DNA of 64,000 nt from Gymnothorax reevesii (lineage: Eukaryota > Chordata > Actinopteri > Anguilliformes > Muraenidae). The DNA is taken from NCBI GenBank assembly GCA_029721435.1, contig CM056592.1, positions 36,839,611-36,903,610 on the forward strand, written 5' to 3'. The position numbers were made by a program, and so were the translations under genes. The notes under the pieces are model-generated. The model searched no databases and was not told the origin of the DNA. It worked only from the letters and a program-made list of their open reading frames with translations. Shown here in pieces: positions 1 through 12,996 of the stretch. The first letter of the stretch is position 1, and each line of letters opens with the position of its first letter.

Positions 1-602
1 GATGCAGCTGAGATGAATAGCCAGCGTTGAATTATCCTTTATTGACAAAGCTGTCTTAGGTGAAATGCCGAGCACAAATAGTTAACATTCTCTTTGAGTG
101 TGGCTGTTTGCCGCCAGCAAACAAAAAGTTTCCCCCTGATGGGAAGAGAAAATAGCTTTCCTTTTTTTCACATCCAAAAAAACAAGTACAAACAGCTTTG
201 GGAGACATAATGATCAATCATGTTAAATGATTTGGGCTTGTTTGTGTCTGATAGAATAAATTCCGACATGAGCAGGTCCAGTGCCGTGATTGGCTCTGGA
301 CAGGTCTGTCCTGATTGGGCGGAATAACTTGATGTCAGGTTTTGCCCAGATCTCGTGAAGATCTCAGGACGAGCTGTTCAGAGAGGAAATCACGTTCTCG
401 GATTACGGCAAAGCCCCCGTATCTTATGTTTAGAAACTTTGCAGAGGTTGAGTATGGACATCCAACATTATAACTCATATGTATTAAAAGAAGGATCAGC
501 GTAATAGGGGACCTTTAAAGAATAAAGAGAAGTGTGGGAGGAACGTAAGTGTACTGGCTTACACATTTTCTACACAGGCTAATACACTGTATTAAATAAA
601 GT

Positions 603-603
<1 letters not shown>

Positions 604-630
<27 letters not shown>
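604..630. repeat. (TA)n microsatellite
   Basis: An uninterrupted run of about thirteen TA dinucleotides. It has no coding context. Confidence 0.9.
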
Positions 631-634
<4 letters not shown>

Positions 635-910
635 TTTGAAAGGGTGAGAGATGCTTGAAACATACCTTGGCAATTAATTGCAACTTTCTATTTGTAAGGG
701 TTTGTGGAAAAATATGGGCCCAATGTTTGTTAATTTTTATGGAGACAATGGATGATTTTTTTTTTTTTTTGTCGATTAGAGACTCACTTCAGACCAGATT
801 TGTGCCAATTCTGGCCCTCAGTCTGCTACATTACAAGCATTATTGCAATGAGCTAAATGCTATGTAATCTTGTTTTTGTTAATTGTATATTTTGTTTATG
901 TGTATTTCAG

Positions 911-1065
911 TGCAGAAAGAAATGCACTCGGAGTATAATATCAGTTCATCAAAGCACTTTGCTCACGGCGAAATGCGGTTTACTGGAAAACCCGAAGGAC
1001 AATATAGACCGATATATATGGATGATCAGATGAGCCTAGAGCATATCATGTACTATGATCGGTGA
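911..1065 (+). CDS. Candidate terminal coding exon of an unrecognised gene
   Basis: A strong acceptor (a T-rich tract ending TGTATTTCAG at 910) precedes about 50 codons ending in TGA at 1063-1065. The acceptor leaves two bases to complete a split codon. The translation is hydrophilic and non-repetitive, with no low-complexity stretch; it contains a GEMRFTGKPEGQYRPIY segment and ends in HIMYYDR. I do not recognise the family. A GT at 1062-1063 could also be a donor, which would make this an internal exon. No upstream exon is visible in the first 900 bases and no AATAAA lies close downstream. It could be the last exon of the gene upstream of the sialyltransferase pair, or a chance ORF. Confidence 0.3.
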
Positions 1066-3025
1066 CAAGAAAATGGTTAATAATTGAGCTGATGTTTTGT
1101 TTTTTTGTTTTTTTTAATAATATATCTTACTGTCTTGTGATTGCATTTTTGTAGCGAGATTGATTCAATGCGTTTGTGTTTGTCTCACTGCTTCAAGTAC
1201 AGACACCTTCAAAATAACCATTTAAAAAATTCCACTTTTGATTTGATGGTGATTTGTCTTTGATTATATATGGCCGATGTGTGCCCATTTACAAATGAAG
1301 AAAGTCAGTGGTCAGCACTGTGCAGACTGGTCCACTTAACTTAGTTAATTTATATAAGTCAATTTATGAACAGAACCTTCACTCAGAAATCTAAGTGCGC
1401 ATTTAGCCCGGGATATGGAAAATTACACCCTTACTGATTGGCTGCGAACTTGGTGACATATTAGGAGTCACAATCGATTTAAGTCTGGGTCACCTTGTAA
1501 AAATATATTATATGATGCGAACAGGAATATTTCACCTTTACTTGTACATCATGCGTAGAGAAAATGAAGTTTAACTTAATATTTTAATCAAAATTTTTTT
1601 TATACGTGTTGGCTCAGATGTAACTTTGGGCTTTGATTACTGCTACTGAGCTATCAATATGAGAGCTAACTTGTTACATAGTTCGGTTAATTGTATGTGC
1701 AGGTGGAGCTGGGATATAGTTTAGATACTGGCCCACAAATTTAGCTAAAGACTCAGTAAAATTGTAAATTTTACATTTTGTCTTAACAAAATACGCTAAT
1801 TCTCGGCCTGACAAACTGGATTTTTCTCACTAGAAGGAACCAATTACAGTAGCGCTTTTATAGCCTGTTCAGCGCATGCTTTCTCTAACCCTAACTGGTT
1901 TGGGCAGTTCAGAAAAGTGTGATGATAGTGATACAATAAAAGGGGGATTTGAACCCATGGACTCATGTTTATGTTGTCATTGTGACAGCAGCTATTCAAC
2001 CACTGTGCTGTCTGTAGCATTTAGTTGCATATAGAGTGGGTCCTGAGTCAAATACCCTCACCTATTTAGCAATTGGACTTGTTTAGACGCTGTCAAATCC
2101 TGCTAATTTCCAGTACACTTTCAAAACCTGCAAAGTCAAGACTTTGAATTGTAAAATCAAAGTCATTTCTAAAAAAAAATAATAATGAATTGCCCCATGG
2201 ATTATGTCTGCAAGGCTAAAGTATATTAATACTATATAGTATACTATACTATACTAGTACTACTAATATATAGTATTATAGTATAGTATATTAATATAAA
2301 GTATATTTTGTCGGATACGTTTTTATTACTTGGTTCTACAACCCTGCAAGAAAGTTTTTGAATCTTTACTGCTAAATGCATTGATCAGGTTACATTTGAA
2401 ATGAAACTATGGAACAACATCATAATTGTTTAATAATTTAAAAAAGTAAAAGTAAGTAAAAATGCAAGTATATCCATCCAGGATTAACCCTAAGGCTTAC
2501 CAAAAGGGGTCATTTTATCCTCAGCCCAATTTGTGGCAATATCAAGCCCACCGTGAGGAAGACACGTCCAGATCACAAAATGGAATCCGGCACAATCGAG
2601 CCATGTTGAACATACAGCCACTAATTTTTTGCCCTTGAACTGCTCATGTTGCTCTGCAGTCCAAACAGAAGTAAACACATCACATGACTCAGCCCTTCAG
2701 GGCCTTGTTACTATCTCTTCTCAAGCCTTTGTGTGGAACAGTTGTGTCACCTCCTTGTCATTTCACATCATCCTTTGTGTTTATTTTACTGTTTTGTGGC
2801 CTTTAGAATAGTTGATCTCACTGTACCCATGGGATGAAAGGGCCGATTACGCATGAAAGTATACAGCATATCTGATGACACAGTACCAATATCTCAGGTA
2901 CACAGCATAGCAAGTTTTACTGGTATAAGCAGGCAAAGAATGCTACAGGGTCATTCACTCCACTTAGGTATCAACATGCTCTAACCGCACGTATGTTAAT
3001 ACGCCTACATACCGATCGAAATCTC
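1066..3025. other. Region without recognisable genes
   Basis: AT-rich DNA in which I see no gene or classifiable transposon. The only structure is an AT palindrome at about 2218-2308, built from repeats of TATAGTATA and TATTAATA, that could form a hairpin. Confidence 0.6.
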
Positions 3026-4491
3026 ATTACATTACATTACATTACATTACAGGTACTTAGCAGACGCTCTTATCCAGAGCGACGTACAAAAATGCATAAG
3101 AACAGGACAAAAGTGCAGACCTCCTAGGAGACAAGTAAAAGTGCTAACAGTAAGTGACAGAACACGTTCCATTGTTACAGATCTAGACTAATAACAAAAA
3201 GGCAAGGTCAAGGGCAAGTGAACAAAATGGCAACAAGGTTAAGTGCAGAGGCAAGTGCAACAAAGAGCAATAAAATAAGTGCAATAGAAGGGCAACAGGT
3301 CAAGTGCAACAAAGGGGCAGGAAAATCAAGTAAACTGACAGAATAGAGTGCAACAAAATGAAGGGAAACCAAATCAAGCGGTACAGTCAGGAAGTAGGGA
3401 AAACAGAATTAAGTGCAACAAATCAAAAGGATGTAGGGACAGGAATCAAGGCAGTGGAGTAGGGGAAAGGTGAAGACTGAAGAGGTGGGTTTTCAGGCGG
3501 CGCTTGAAGATTCTCGAGGATTCTGCCGTTCTGACCTCGATAGGTAGATCATTCCACCAACGAGGTGCCAGGACAGACAGCAGCCTTGAGCGGGAAGGGG
3601 AGGAGCGGAGAGGGGGAGGAGCCAGGCGACCAAAAGTAGCAGAGCGGAGTGCTCTGGCAGGGGTGTAGGGTCTGAACAGTCTCTGGATGTAGGCTGGAGC
3701 GGTCTTGTTGACTTCCTGATAGGCTAGCACTAAAGTCTTGAATTTGATGCGAGCAGCAACAGGGAGCCAGTGGAGCTTTGTGATTTCAACCAGATGAGGG
3801 CTGTACCACGGATCCCCAGTGCAGACAGGGAAGAGAGGAGGATGGAGTGGTCGACAGTGTCGAATGCGGCAGAGAGGTCGAGGAGGATCAGGATGGACGA
3901 GAGGGAGGCAGCGCGTGCAGTGTGAAGCGCCTCACTGACGGAGATGAGTGAGGTCTCAGTGGAGTGGGCAGCTCTGAATCCCAACTGGTGGGGGTCCAGG
4001 AGGTTGTTTTCTGCAAGAAAAGAGGAGAGTCGGTTAGCAACAGCACATTCAAGGGGTTTTCACAGGAAGGGGAGGAGGGAGGCTGGGCGGAAGTTCTGAA
4101 TAACTGAGGGGTCAAGGGAGGGTTTTTTCAGGAGAGGGGAAATGGTAGCCTGTTTGAATGGAGAGGGAAAGCATCCAGAGCACAAAGAGGAGTTAATAAG
4201 GGAGGTGACAAAAGGGAGGATGTTGGGTGTGATAGGCTGGAGGAGGGGGGAGGGGATAGGGTCGAGAGCACATGTGGTAGGACGGTGAGTGAGGAGCAGC
4301 TGGGAGACATCAGAGGAGGAAAGGGGGGAGAAAGCAGAGAGGAGATGGGAGGGGGCAGCGGGGGAGGGGGAGAGGGGAGTGAGGGTGGAGAAGGAGTTGC
4401 GGATGGACACAATCTTATCCTCGAAGAAGGCTGCGAAGTCCACTGCTGTGATGGAGGTCGCAGGTAATCTCCATGCCCTCCATTTATTCAT
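3026..4491 (-). mobile_element. L2-type (CR1/Jockey-like) LINE, 5'-truncated with an internal RT deletion
   Basis: Read on the minus strand, the frames encode the fingers region of a reverse transcriptase (PTTCALDPIPSPLL, then NFRPASLLPFL), the motif GFRAAHSTETSL, and ILLDLSAAFDTVDH. The sequence then jumps to the region after the palm (VLAYQEVNKTAPAYI ... RWWNDLPIEVR ... FKRRLKTHLF). The stretch that should carry the Y/F-A-D-D catalytic box is missing, so this copy is dead by deletion as well as by frameshifts around 4060-4115. The 3' end has the typical fish L2 tail: GCAGACGCTCTTATCCAGAGCGAC followed by an ATTAC microsatellite at 3026-3051. Family assignment rests on these motifs. Confidence 0.85.
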
Positions 4492-4917
4492 TCATGGGGA
4501 TTTTTTGCCTGGTTCAAACTGGTTTTAGACCCAAGAAAGAAGTGTTTCAGTTCTGTTCCAATAAAAACAAATGTTAAGGCTTTATTTCAAACAAAAGTAC
4601 AACCACAAATCAATCACAAGAAGTCGAGACAGTGGGCTCTAATTTCGTAGACTAGGCGCGGCGCATGGGGGGTGCACCGCGCCAACGGGGTGTGTCCAGG
4701 CATATGTGGCAATTTTGTGCCCGGCGTAGCCTGGCGCAAGTACTCCTCTGTCCCGCCTCTGTCCCTCTTTCCAGCGCAAGTTGGCAAAGAAGGCGACACA
4801 GCCGGGTCAAATCTTGCTCACTGGCAAGAGAAACGATGTATAGCGTGTTCCTAGTATTACAAATTGTTGCTGCTTTAAATTTTGGGATTAACATGCATGG
4901 ACAACAATGCAAGATAC

Positions 4918-5362
4918 TGATCACCACGTCGCGGGTTCGAACCTCGGCGTACCCACCGGCAGGGGTCGGCAGCTTTTTCAGAGTAGCGCACAATTGGCTA
5001 TCGCGCTACAAGGTTACAAATTGGGAAGGGACTGTCGGATTTGGGTAAAACGATAACAGCTTTGTTCGTTGCTCCAGCGCCTCCTGTTGGCCGGACGGGC
5101 GCTCGTCAGGAAGACTCCGGCTTGGTTCATGTCCGGGTATCCTCTGCCCTCGCTCTGAACTTGCGAAGATTCAACCAGCGAGTGTATAAGAATCAGTGGC
5201 TGACAGGCACGTGCTTCGGAGGAGAGCCGTGAACTGTCTTCACTATCCTGAGTTGGCAGCAAGGGGTCGCATACGAGCAAGCTTTGTACATAGTTCCCCA
5301 ATTGGGCATTCCAAATTCGGGTGGGATTGGAGATGCCAAATTTATAAAAAAAAAAAAAAAAA
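4918..5362 (+). mobile_element. tRNA-derived SINE, copy 1 (5'-truncated)
   Basis: It has a B-box-like GGTTCGAACCTCGG at 4935, then a body containing CTCCTGTTGGCCGGACGGGCGC and GGGGTCGCATACGAGCAAGC, ending in GATGCCAAATTTATAA and a poly(A) run. The whole body recurs inverted at 50325-50802, where the tRNA-like A box is also intact. This copy lacks a clear A box. Confidence 0.75.
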
Positions 5363-5495
5363 CAATGCAAGATACAAGACACATTTATTTTCAATATGTG
5401 ATCTTAACTCAGTACGAGATCATAGCAATCAGGCTGTATTCCTTTCCCCCACTAAAGACGATAAAACCTAAGTGACAATAATAGTAGCCTAGTAT

Positions 5496-6450
5496 TAAGC
5501 CGCTTGCACACTGGACGCGAAACGAATTTTTCGCTCGACAGATTGCGTCTTGTGTCTGAATGTCTGACAGGGTTTTAATAAATCTCCGTGTCCGACAGTC
5601 TATTATTGTTTTTAATTTCTTCAAATCTACTGACTCTTTTAGATATTAAACGTGAATGTTTTGATAAGAGGGCTCAGTTCTTCAAGATGAGTACCGAGAA
5701 TTTCAATCAATGTTTCTGTTTAAGCTGCTCGATAAAGCGAGTCGACATTGGCGCGAGACAATGTACAATGCTTCGTGTCTGACAGCCAAAAAAATAAATT
5801 AAAAAATAAGGGGACGAGTAGACCGGATTGATAACGAAATAAAGAATAAAAATAAACATTTTAACAACAGAACGTCCAATGAACACTGCGATTTATTTAT
5901 TTGCGGGTCATCTTTTTGGATGTTCCGTGTGTTGGTGATATATTTTATTCTTTATTCCGTTATAAATCTGTTCTCATATCAGTGCTTTTACTTTTTGCTG
6001 GCTGCTGGACATGGAGTATTTAGCATTTCGCGTCGGACAGTCTTGATGCATGCGATAATTTATTCACACTGTAAATGGTCATGGAATTGATTTGCTCACT
6101 GATTACAAATACAATTTTAGCTCTGGTGTGGAAATAAAGCGTGATTCTGTTCGCTCCATCTGACTAATTTTCAAAAGAAAGACCGAATAAAGGAAGAAAA
6201 CAGACGAATAGGCTAAAAAGACCAAGAAAAGTCGATAGCTATCAATTTGCATTCTGTGAGGGTCGAACACAAACAAGGCCAAGTTTGCACGTCTAATAAT
6301 TCCTGGAATACTCGGAAAAATTCGATCTTTTATGACTTTCGGACACGGAGCTATATTAATACCCTGTTCGACTATCGCGTCTTTGCATTGACTTTGCCTA
6401 TAATCAGTCGTGCAAAAAAAAATCGTTTCGTGTCCAGTGTGCAAGCGGCT
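5496..6450. mobile_element. Non-autonomous DNA element with terminal inverted repeats
   Basis: AAGCCGCTTGCACACTGGAC at 5496 recurs inverted at the right end (GTCCAGTGTGCAAGCGGCT, ending 6450). The arms stay similar for about 45 bp, including TTTTTCG and CGACAGA. The interior has no transposase. The element at 40590-40773 is a short relative with the same end motif. Confidence 0.65.
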
Positions 6451-7264
6451 ATACTGAGCACAGAACGCAAGCATGATATAGGCCTATATCCAGTTTGTGG
6501 TTGGCTGAGAAAGATGTGAAGTCGTTAGTTTGCATCACAGATTCAGCTGCGTTGATTAAGCCAGGTCAACCGCCTTTAATCTGACATCAGAACAATCGAT
6601 GTAGACACTATAATTTATGTCCTTATTCAGATAGTTACATTAAATAGTGCTTCCTGTAATTATTTATTGCATTGAAATGTGCCTGACATTCTGGAAACCT
6701 GCCTGTGAGGTTTCGGTGATGTGTGCGCACTGCCCACGGTCAGCCAAATTACCACTGCACAGAAATTAAACCAGGTTGGCGAGTTTTCTGCGCAACTCCA
6801 GCGGAGACTTTTTCTACGAAATTGACACTGCGTCTTGATGAATGTGTGACACCTCTCCCCACTACGCCGCCACACCCATCTCGGCGCACGTTCGTTTATC
6901 AAAGGCTGCGCACGTCACGAAATTACCACTGCGTGAGTTGCGCCACCCTACGCCACCTGCATGCGCTGCGCCAAGAAATTAGAGCCCAGTGTGTTAACTA
7001 CAAATAAGACTGAAGGCAGTGATTTGTAAATTACCTTTGACCAGTGTTTTACAGAAAATAACACAGCAGCATGTTATTTGATATTTGACCACATTAAATT
7101 ATTGATTTTTCTCAATAAACACATTTCAATTTTGGTTCCTGCAACATTCTTCAAAAAAGTTTGAACAGTAAAGTATTAACCATATAATAATTTGCAATTT
7201 CTTTTCACTACACTTAATAAACACTTGGGGGCTGAGAACACCAAATGATTAAGTGTTTCAGGTG
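6451..7264. other. Intergenic, no gene seen
   Basis: The stretch 6700-6990 is GC-richer and open in both strands, but its translation looks like shadow sequence from a repeat. It shares its right edge with the inverted repeat described for 4630-6992. Confidence 0.5.
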
Positions 7265-7510
7265 TATTTTTGCTGCCTTTGAGCCCAGTCTCATCTCGAC
7301 ACGTCATATATTGACGCTACCTGAAGAGGCGTTGATATATGACGTAAAAGGACAATTTTGGCATCCTTATGTAATACTAGTTTAAAACGAACCCTGCCCC
7401 CTAACCCCTAACCCACCCCTTAACCCTATGCATCAAATAAAGACAACAAAAGCATCCTTTAGCATCGTATATCAACGCTTGGTCAGGTAGTGTCACTGTA
7501 TGAGGAGTCA
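7265..7510. mobile_element. MITE with CCCTAACCC core, copy 1
   Basis: This stretch of about 245 bp has a TTGATATATGACG / CGTATATCAACG inverted pair around a C-rich core (CCCCCTAACCCCTAACCC). The order of blocks matches 28165-28425: GAGCCCAGTC, CGACAC, a GTTTAAAACGAACCCT-type core, then TTGGTCAGGTAGTGTCACT. It is non-coding. Confidence 0.65.
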
Positions 7511-7734
7511 AGATGAGAATGTGTTGCCCCTTCTGCCTGAAAACAAGTCTTTAGGTCTGCAACAGTACGGGATCTTAATTATTGCATTTTGCATATCAAA
7601 ATGTGCCGCACATTCGCTATTATTGACTAGTCAGGGTGGTTGGCTGGCTAGCTAGTCCAACACCTGCGCCCTCTTCTTATGCGGTAATGCTTTCGTAATG
7701 GATGAACAATGCCGTTTCGCATTGTATTGTTAAA

Positions 7735-8190
7735 GTATGTATGGTGCTCCAAAATTTTCGTACTTTTGCGCATTGATAATGTTTTCCCAGAGGTAAAATT
7801 TACCTTTGCCAAGGATACTGATGCAACCCCATATCATGACAGAGAAAGGCTTTGAGACTTGCTGCTGGTAGCAGTTTGGACGGTGCTTTTCTTCTTTGGA
7901 CCAGAGAACACTGTCTATTTCTTTCAAAAAAGACGTGAAATACTGATTTGTCTGACCACAATAGACATTTCCACTGGGTGATGGTCCACTGCAGATCCCT
8001 GCAAGGCCAGAGAAGGCCATGGTTCTTTTTAACACCGTTAACATGAGGCTTTATTTTTGAAAACTGACGTTTTAGCTTGTAATTGTGGATGTAAGTACAT
8101 ACTGCAGTATTTGGCAATAGTTTTCAGAAGTAATATTGATCCTTTGTTGTTTTATCAATTGAACAGTACCATGCAAAAGTTTTGGGCACC
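7735..8190 (-). mobile_element. Tc1/mariner transposase fragment, truncated
   Basis: Minus-strand frames encode the N-terminal part of a Tc1 catalytic domain: CRDLQWTITQWKCLLWSDKSVF (the first catalytic D lies in WSD), then LVQRRK / KEEKHRPNCYQQQVSKP and SVMIWGCISILGKG. One frameshift separates the two frames at about 7920. The DNA to the right (8167-8200) has the terminal motif TACCATGCAAAAGTTTTGGGC. The region carrying the second D and the E is absent. Confidence 0.8.
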
Positions 8191-8261
8191 CAAGATTTTT
8201 TTAGGTGCAAATTTGCTGCAAAATGTTTGTTTGTTTATTTGTTGGTTAGTTAGTTAGTTCA

Positions 8262-9400
8262 GTCAGGAAAACTCACGCTTAAATAAAATAGAACAATTTA
8301 TTAATGGGTATAAGCATAACATTGTATTTGGCGGCAGTTCTGCTCTGGAGGAATGTCCTACCTAGGCACAGACAACATACAAACATAGTTAGTCATGAAC
8401 AGAAATCAAAATCCCCCCCATGTGAGCAGAACCAAACAGGTGGAGGCTGGGGTGGAGGAGGCAAGTAAAAACCAAAGAGCATGTTGAATAGCATGAAAAG
8501 TCACTGCAAACAGCAGCAGAAGTGAGAGAACTTGACAGTCTTTTAAATAGACTGCTGTATTACCTCATGTGATCTGTATCCTCCAATTGTGTGCCTGCTG
8601 GTGCTGACGTGCTGGTACCTTACCAGGCTCCTGTCAGCTGATGTAGCTCTACTCGAGTTTCCTGCCTGAACTAGTGAGGGGCCGGGCAGCCTAAGCTGCC
8701 GGGACCCTATTGTTCTCCTGCATGTTCTTCCTCTTCTTCTGAGGAAGCCCTGTTTCCCATGCACGAAAAATCACCAAACTTTGCACAAAGGTCCAATCCA
8801 ATGACAGATTGCCTCAGCAGCAAAAGCAGGCCACTACGGCAAGCCTCAAAAAATCAAAATTTTTAGAAATTCACAATAAATCAACCATATATGTTCTACA
8901 GATTTGCAACTTTCACCGAAGTGTAGCCCAAATACTGAAGAAACGTTTTTACATTTAAACCTATTGCAAATTATGAAGTTCATCACTTTTTTTTTTTTTT
9001 CAAAAACTGTAAAACTAATTTAACCTATCTCCTCCCGCAATTTTTGCTGAATTGACACTAAACTTGCTACAGGGCATCTTCAGACTGTCCTACACAAACA
9101 ATTAACACAGATTTTTAATTGATCGAAAATTGAGCCTACAGTGCATCAAAATGTTTGACTGCAAACGGTATTGTAAACCTGCACTTGCAACTTCTTTTTA
9201 AATACATTTTCAATGTTCATTAAAAAAAATGACAAAATTTTCGAGTCATGGTAGATGATGTTTGGAAAAAACTTTTTACAGCATTTTTAATTTCGGTCTC
9301 ATGCGGACAATTGGAGTCAATGAAAAAATAGCATTTTTCAACATCAGTTTTTCACTTATGGAGCCAATAAATAATTATCGAAAACAATTTAATTGCGACG
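8262..9400. other. Intergenic, no gene seen
   Basis: The ORF at 8543-8764 (minus) has no recognisable motif. The rest is AT-rich with homopolymer runs. Confidence 0.5.
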
Positions 9401-10814
9401 AAGTATAAATTGTGAATAAAATCAAAATGCAATGACTTGCAGATCACATGAGCCAATATGTAATTTACAATAAAACATAGATAACGTTTCAAATGTTCAA
9501 ACTGACACATTTTACATTTTTGTCCACCAAATGAGCTTATTTCAAATTTTCTAGCTGCAACAGGTCTCAAAAAAGTTGGGACACAGGCAAAAAAGGGCTG
9601 AAAAAGCAATTAATATATAAGAGAATCAGCTGAAAGAACATTGAGCAAGTAATTACATTACCTGGCATCAGGTGTGTAATATGATTGGCTTTAACCCTCT
9701 CCAGCCCAATTTATTATATTGAGATATGAAAAATCTTTCATTCGTGGACAATAGTTCTCATACACTAGTGGCTGCAGGTGGAACTAATGTTGTATTTTTG
9801 CAATACTGAGCTGGAAGAGTAACTTTATCAAACCATTTCCCATGTGGTCTTTATATTTTATCATCAGTCATCAATTAATTTATTGTTGCAAATTCGCAAC
9901 ATGAGCCTGGAGAGGGTTAAAAGGGATGTCTTAGAGAGCCTGCGTCTCTCAGAAGTAAAGATGGCCAGAGGCTCTCCAGCCTGTGAAGGCTTGCGTACAA
10001 AAATTGTGGAATACTTTAAAAACAATGTTCCTCAACGTCAAATTGCAAAGGCTTTGAAGGTCTCATCATCGACATTGCATAACTTCATCAAAAGATCAGA
10101 GAAACTGGCAAAATCTCGGTGCGTAAAGGACAAGGCCAAAGACCTTTACTGGATGCCTGACGCCACTGCATGATTCTGTCATTGACATTATTAAATGGGC
10201 CCAGGAATACTTCAAGAAACCACAGTCTGTAAATACAGTCCGCCGTGCCATCCACAGATGCCACCTAAAACTCTGTCATGCAAAAAGGAAGCCATTGTTG
10301 AGCACGATCCAGAAGCGCCGCCATGTTCTTTGGGCCAAGGCTAATTTAACTGTAACAAAAAATAACTGTAGCATAGTGGCAAAGTGTCCTGTGGTCAGAC
10401 GAGTCCAAATTTGACATTCTTGTTGGAAATCATGGGCGTCCTGTCCTCTGGGCTAAAGAGGAGAAAGACCACCCCTCTTGTTATCAGCGTTCAGTTCAAA
10501 AGACAGCATCTCTGATGGTATGGGGATGTATTACTGCATATGGTGTGGGACATTTACATAATTGAAAAAGCACAATGAATGCTGAAAGGTATATAAAGGC
10601 TTTAGAGCAACATATGTTCCGCTCCAGACGACAGGAGTCCGTGTGCTGAGCTGGCCTGCCTGCAGTCCTGATCTTTCACCGATTGAGAACATTTGGCGCA
10701 TAATTAAACAAAAAGCCCGTCAAAGGAGACCCAAAACTCTCCTGCGGCTGGAAGCCTGTATTAAACTAGAGTGGGATCAAATTCCAATGGCTAAACTCAA
10801 GAAACTTGGTTTGG

Positions 10815-12330
10815 TCAAACAATTGTTCGTATCGGCCTGCTCTAAGCAGAGGCCAAAAGCTGTTGCTGCCTCAGCTCAGTTGCTGATTTGGTCTGATTTG
10901 GTAATGCACACAGTGTATCGCCGCTCAGATGTTTTCAGGGTCAGGTCCTCAAGCTACTCCCCACATCCACCTCGCAAAGGTACCGTTATTATGTTAGTTT
11001 TAATATTCATGTCCAAAACTACTACAAAAAAATATGGACAGCACACCGTTATTGCTTCAAAGAAGATGTCAGACTTCACTCAAGATTATAATTTAAAGTT
11101 AAAAACAGGACAGATGAACCCTATACTGAGGCATCTGATAAAAATTTGGTATGAGGTTCACAAAAGGCTTGGATTGAAGGTGGGATTGTCACCTAACACA
11201 CCTTTAAAACAAAATTAACTTATACCCATGACTTATGACAATGAGATTCTGGAAATATGGCATCATAAAGGAGTACAACACCTGGAGAACTGGTTCAACA
11301 AAGGACTCTTAATGTCATTTCAACACCTGTAGAGGAAATATAACTTGTCCAACCAGACCTTTTTCTGTTATCTCTAGATAAGATCCTTTCTGAGAACTAA
11401 TGTGGGTCCTGAAATGACTTGGCCTGTCAGGAAAGAGACATGTTGAGAGATTTCTTTATGAGGGGAACATATATAATAAATTTGTTTCTAAAATGTATCG
11501 CCTGTTGATGAATTAGAGCCCAAAATCAGGTTTGCATAAGTCCAGAATGAAATGGGAGTCAGATCTTAATGTTACAATTGATTAACAGTTATGGGCAGAT
11601 TTATGTCAAGACAGCATGTCAACTTCTATTAATGCCCGGTATTGACTGATGAACTATAATATTCTACGTCAATTATACCTTTCACCCCAGAAAAATTACA
11701 TTCATTCAAATCTGACCTGTCAGATCTGCTTCAGATGTGATCCTGAAGTTGGTCCATTTCTGCACTGTACCTGGCATTGTACCAAAGTGAGGCCTTTCTG
11801 GCGTGAGATCTGCTCCACTTTAACTGGGATCACATGAGTTTGTGTTCCACTGGACCCTGACCTGTGTTTATTGGGGAATTTTACATGCATTTGTGGTTCT
11901 CGAAACAGTGCACAACTCAAATTAATGGAAGTTGCTCTATGTGAGGCCAAGAAGTGCATTGCAGTGTCATGGAAATCTGATTCCCCTCTTCTAATGGACA
12001 GGTGGTCTTTTGAGATGAATAGTGGCATCCCCATGGAAAAAATCACATATTGTCTCGGAAAAACGATATAACACTTTTTTTTGAAAATTTGGCAGCCATA
12101 TTTAGACCGTATCTGTATACCTCTTTACACCAAGTACTTAATATAGTTCTTTGTATTGACTTTGCACACTGACTGTATGTTTTTTTCAGGGTGGGTTCTG
12201 CTTTGATAGGGTAGGGAAGTTTATCCTCTACGCCTTACCTTATGTTATGTCTATATACTGTTGGTATATTGATGTGTTTGCATATGAATGCATTGCAAAA
12301 CCGATAATTAAATAGTAGTAATAATTTAAA
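10815..12330 (+). mobile_element. L1-type LINE, ORF2 C-terminal part, 5'-truncated
   Basis: The reading frames give the C-terminal region of an L1-type ORF2: KIWYEVHKRLGL near 11145, ILEIWHHKGVQHLENWF near 11245, then a Cys/His knuckle-like CQICFRCDPEVGPFLHCTWHC near 11720. After this comes CEAKKCIAVSWKSDSPLL near 11945 and IPMEKITYCLGK near 12030. At least two stops break the frame. The reverse transcriptase and endonuclease are absent. It lies inside the Tc1 element at 9402-13345. The 3' boundary is uncertain: the stretch 12330-12996 may be a 3' UTR or unrelated DNA. Confidence 0.75.
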
Positions 12331-12996
12331 GTTGAGCTCCAAACAAAAAAAAATGTAAGTTAGAAATTAAAAAAGCAATCTATAAATACAGATATTCATG
12401 TGAACATGGGGTAAGTAACAAGCGACAACAATTTGCATTCAAATTGAACTACGAGTAAAATTAAACCAGAAACGTCAGTAGCCCACGACTGAAGATGTGT
12501 TCCCATACATCTGGAACTGTACATTGTGTTATTAAAAGGACTGAGCAGTATTTGTAATAATGCTTAACAAGCCATTAGGTTATTGATCATAGTGTTACAT
12601 CTATGTTTGTTACAATTACCTACGGTGGTTTATATTTCTGTTATCAGCACTTTGTTTAATAATTAAAATCCATGTCTTCCGCACTTGGGTACTCGACCTC
12701 TCACTCTCCCGAAGACTCTACATTTTCCCCGGGGCACCAGACCTTACACCTACTCATCAACAACCGATAAATTTTTAAAACATCTTTGAACAACAGTCTT
12801 TCATAATAAAATGTGTACTGACGTTTGCAATAGCCTTTTTGTTTTTTTATCCCAACTGCTTTATTGATTTCAGTGCAGTGTTAGGTTGTTAGGTGCAGGG
12901 TAAAAGAAATCTTGTGAACAGGCTCAGCCGAGCATAATTGTTGCCCTCTGTGGTAAAACAGCATTGTTTTTGGACAGCCAATGCAATTCTGGAATT
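12331..12996. other. Unclassified DNA between L1 fragment and resumed Tc1
   Basis: I see no gene. It may be the L1 3' untranslated region or an additional insertion. It ends where the Tc1 sequence resumes. Confidence 0.45.

Larger units (their letters stand above)
4630..6992. repeat. Possible composite element bounded by short inverted repeats
   Basis: CAGTGGGCTCTAATTTC at 4630 reappears inverted at 6975-6990 (GAAATTAGAGCCCAGTG). Both sides are followed by GCGCC- and GCGCAT-rich DNA. The interval contains a SINE and a separate inverted-repeat element as insertions. I cannot see a clean target duplication, so the two ends may belong to two copies rather than one. Confidence 0.35.

Noticed and set aside
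4128..4528. Open frames on both strands over 4128-4528 (Pro/Ser-rich on minus, Gly/Glu-rich on plus).
   Set aside because: They are shadow frames of the L2 reverse transcriptase sequence, which explains the biased composition.
4665..5048. A 127-codon + ORF.
   Set aside because: It runs from a repeat end into the SINE at 4918; the open frame on the opposite strand as well indicates repeat DNA, not a gene.
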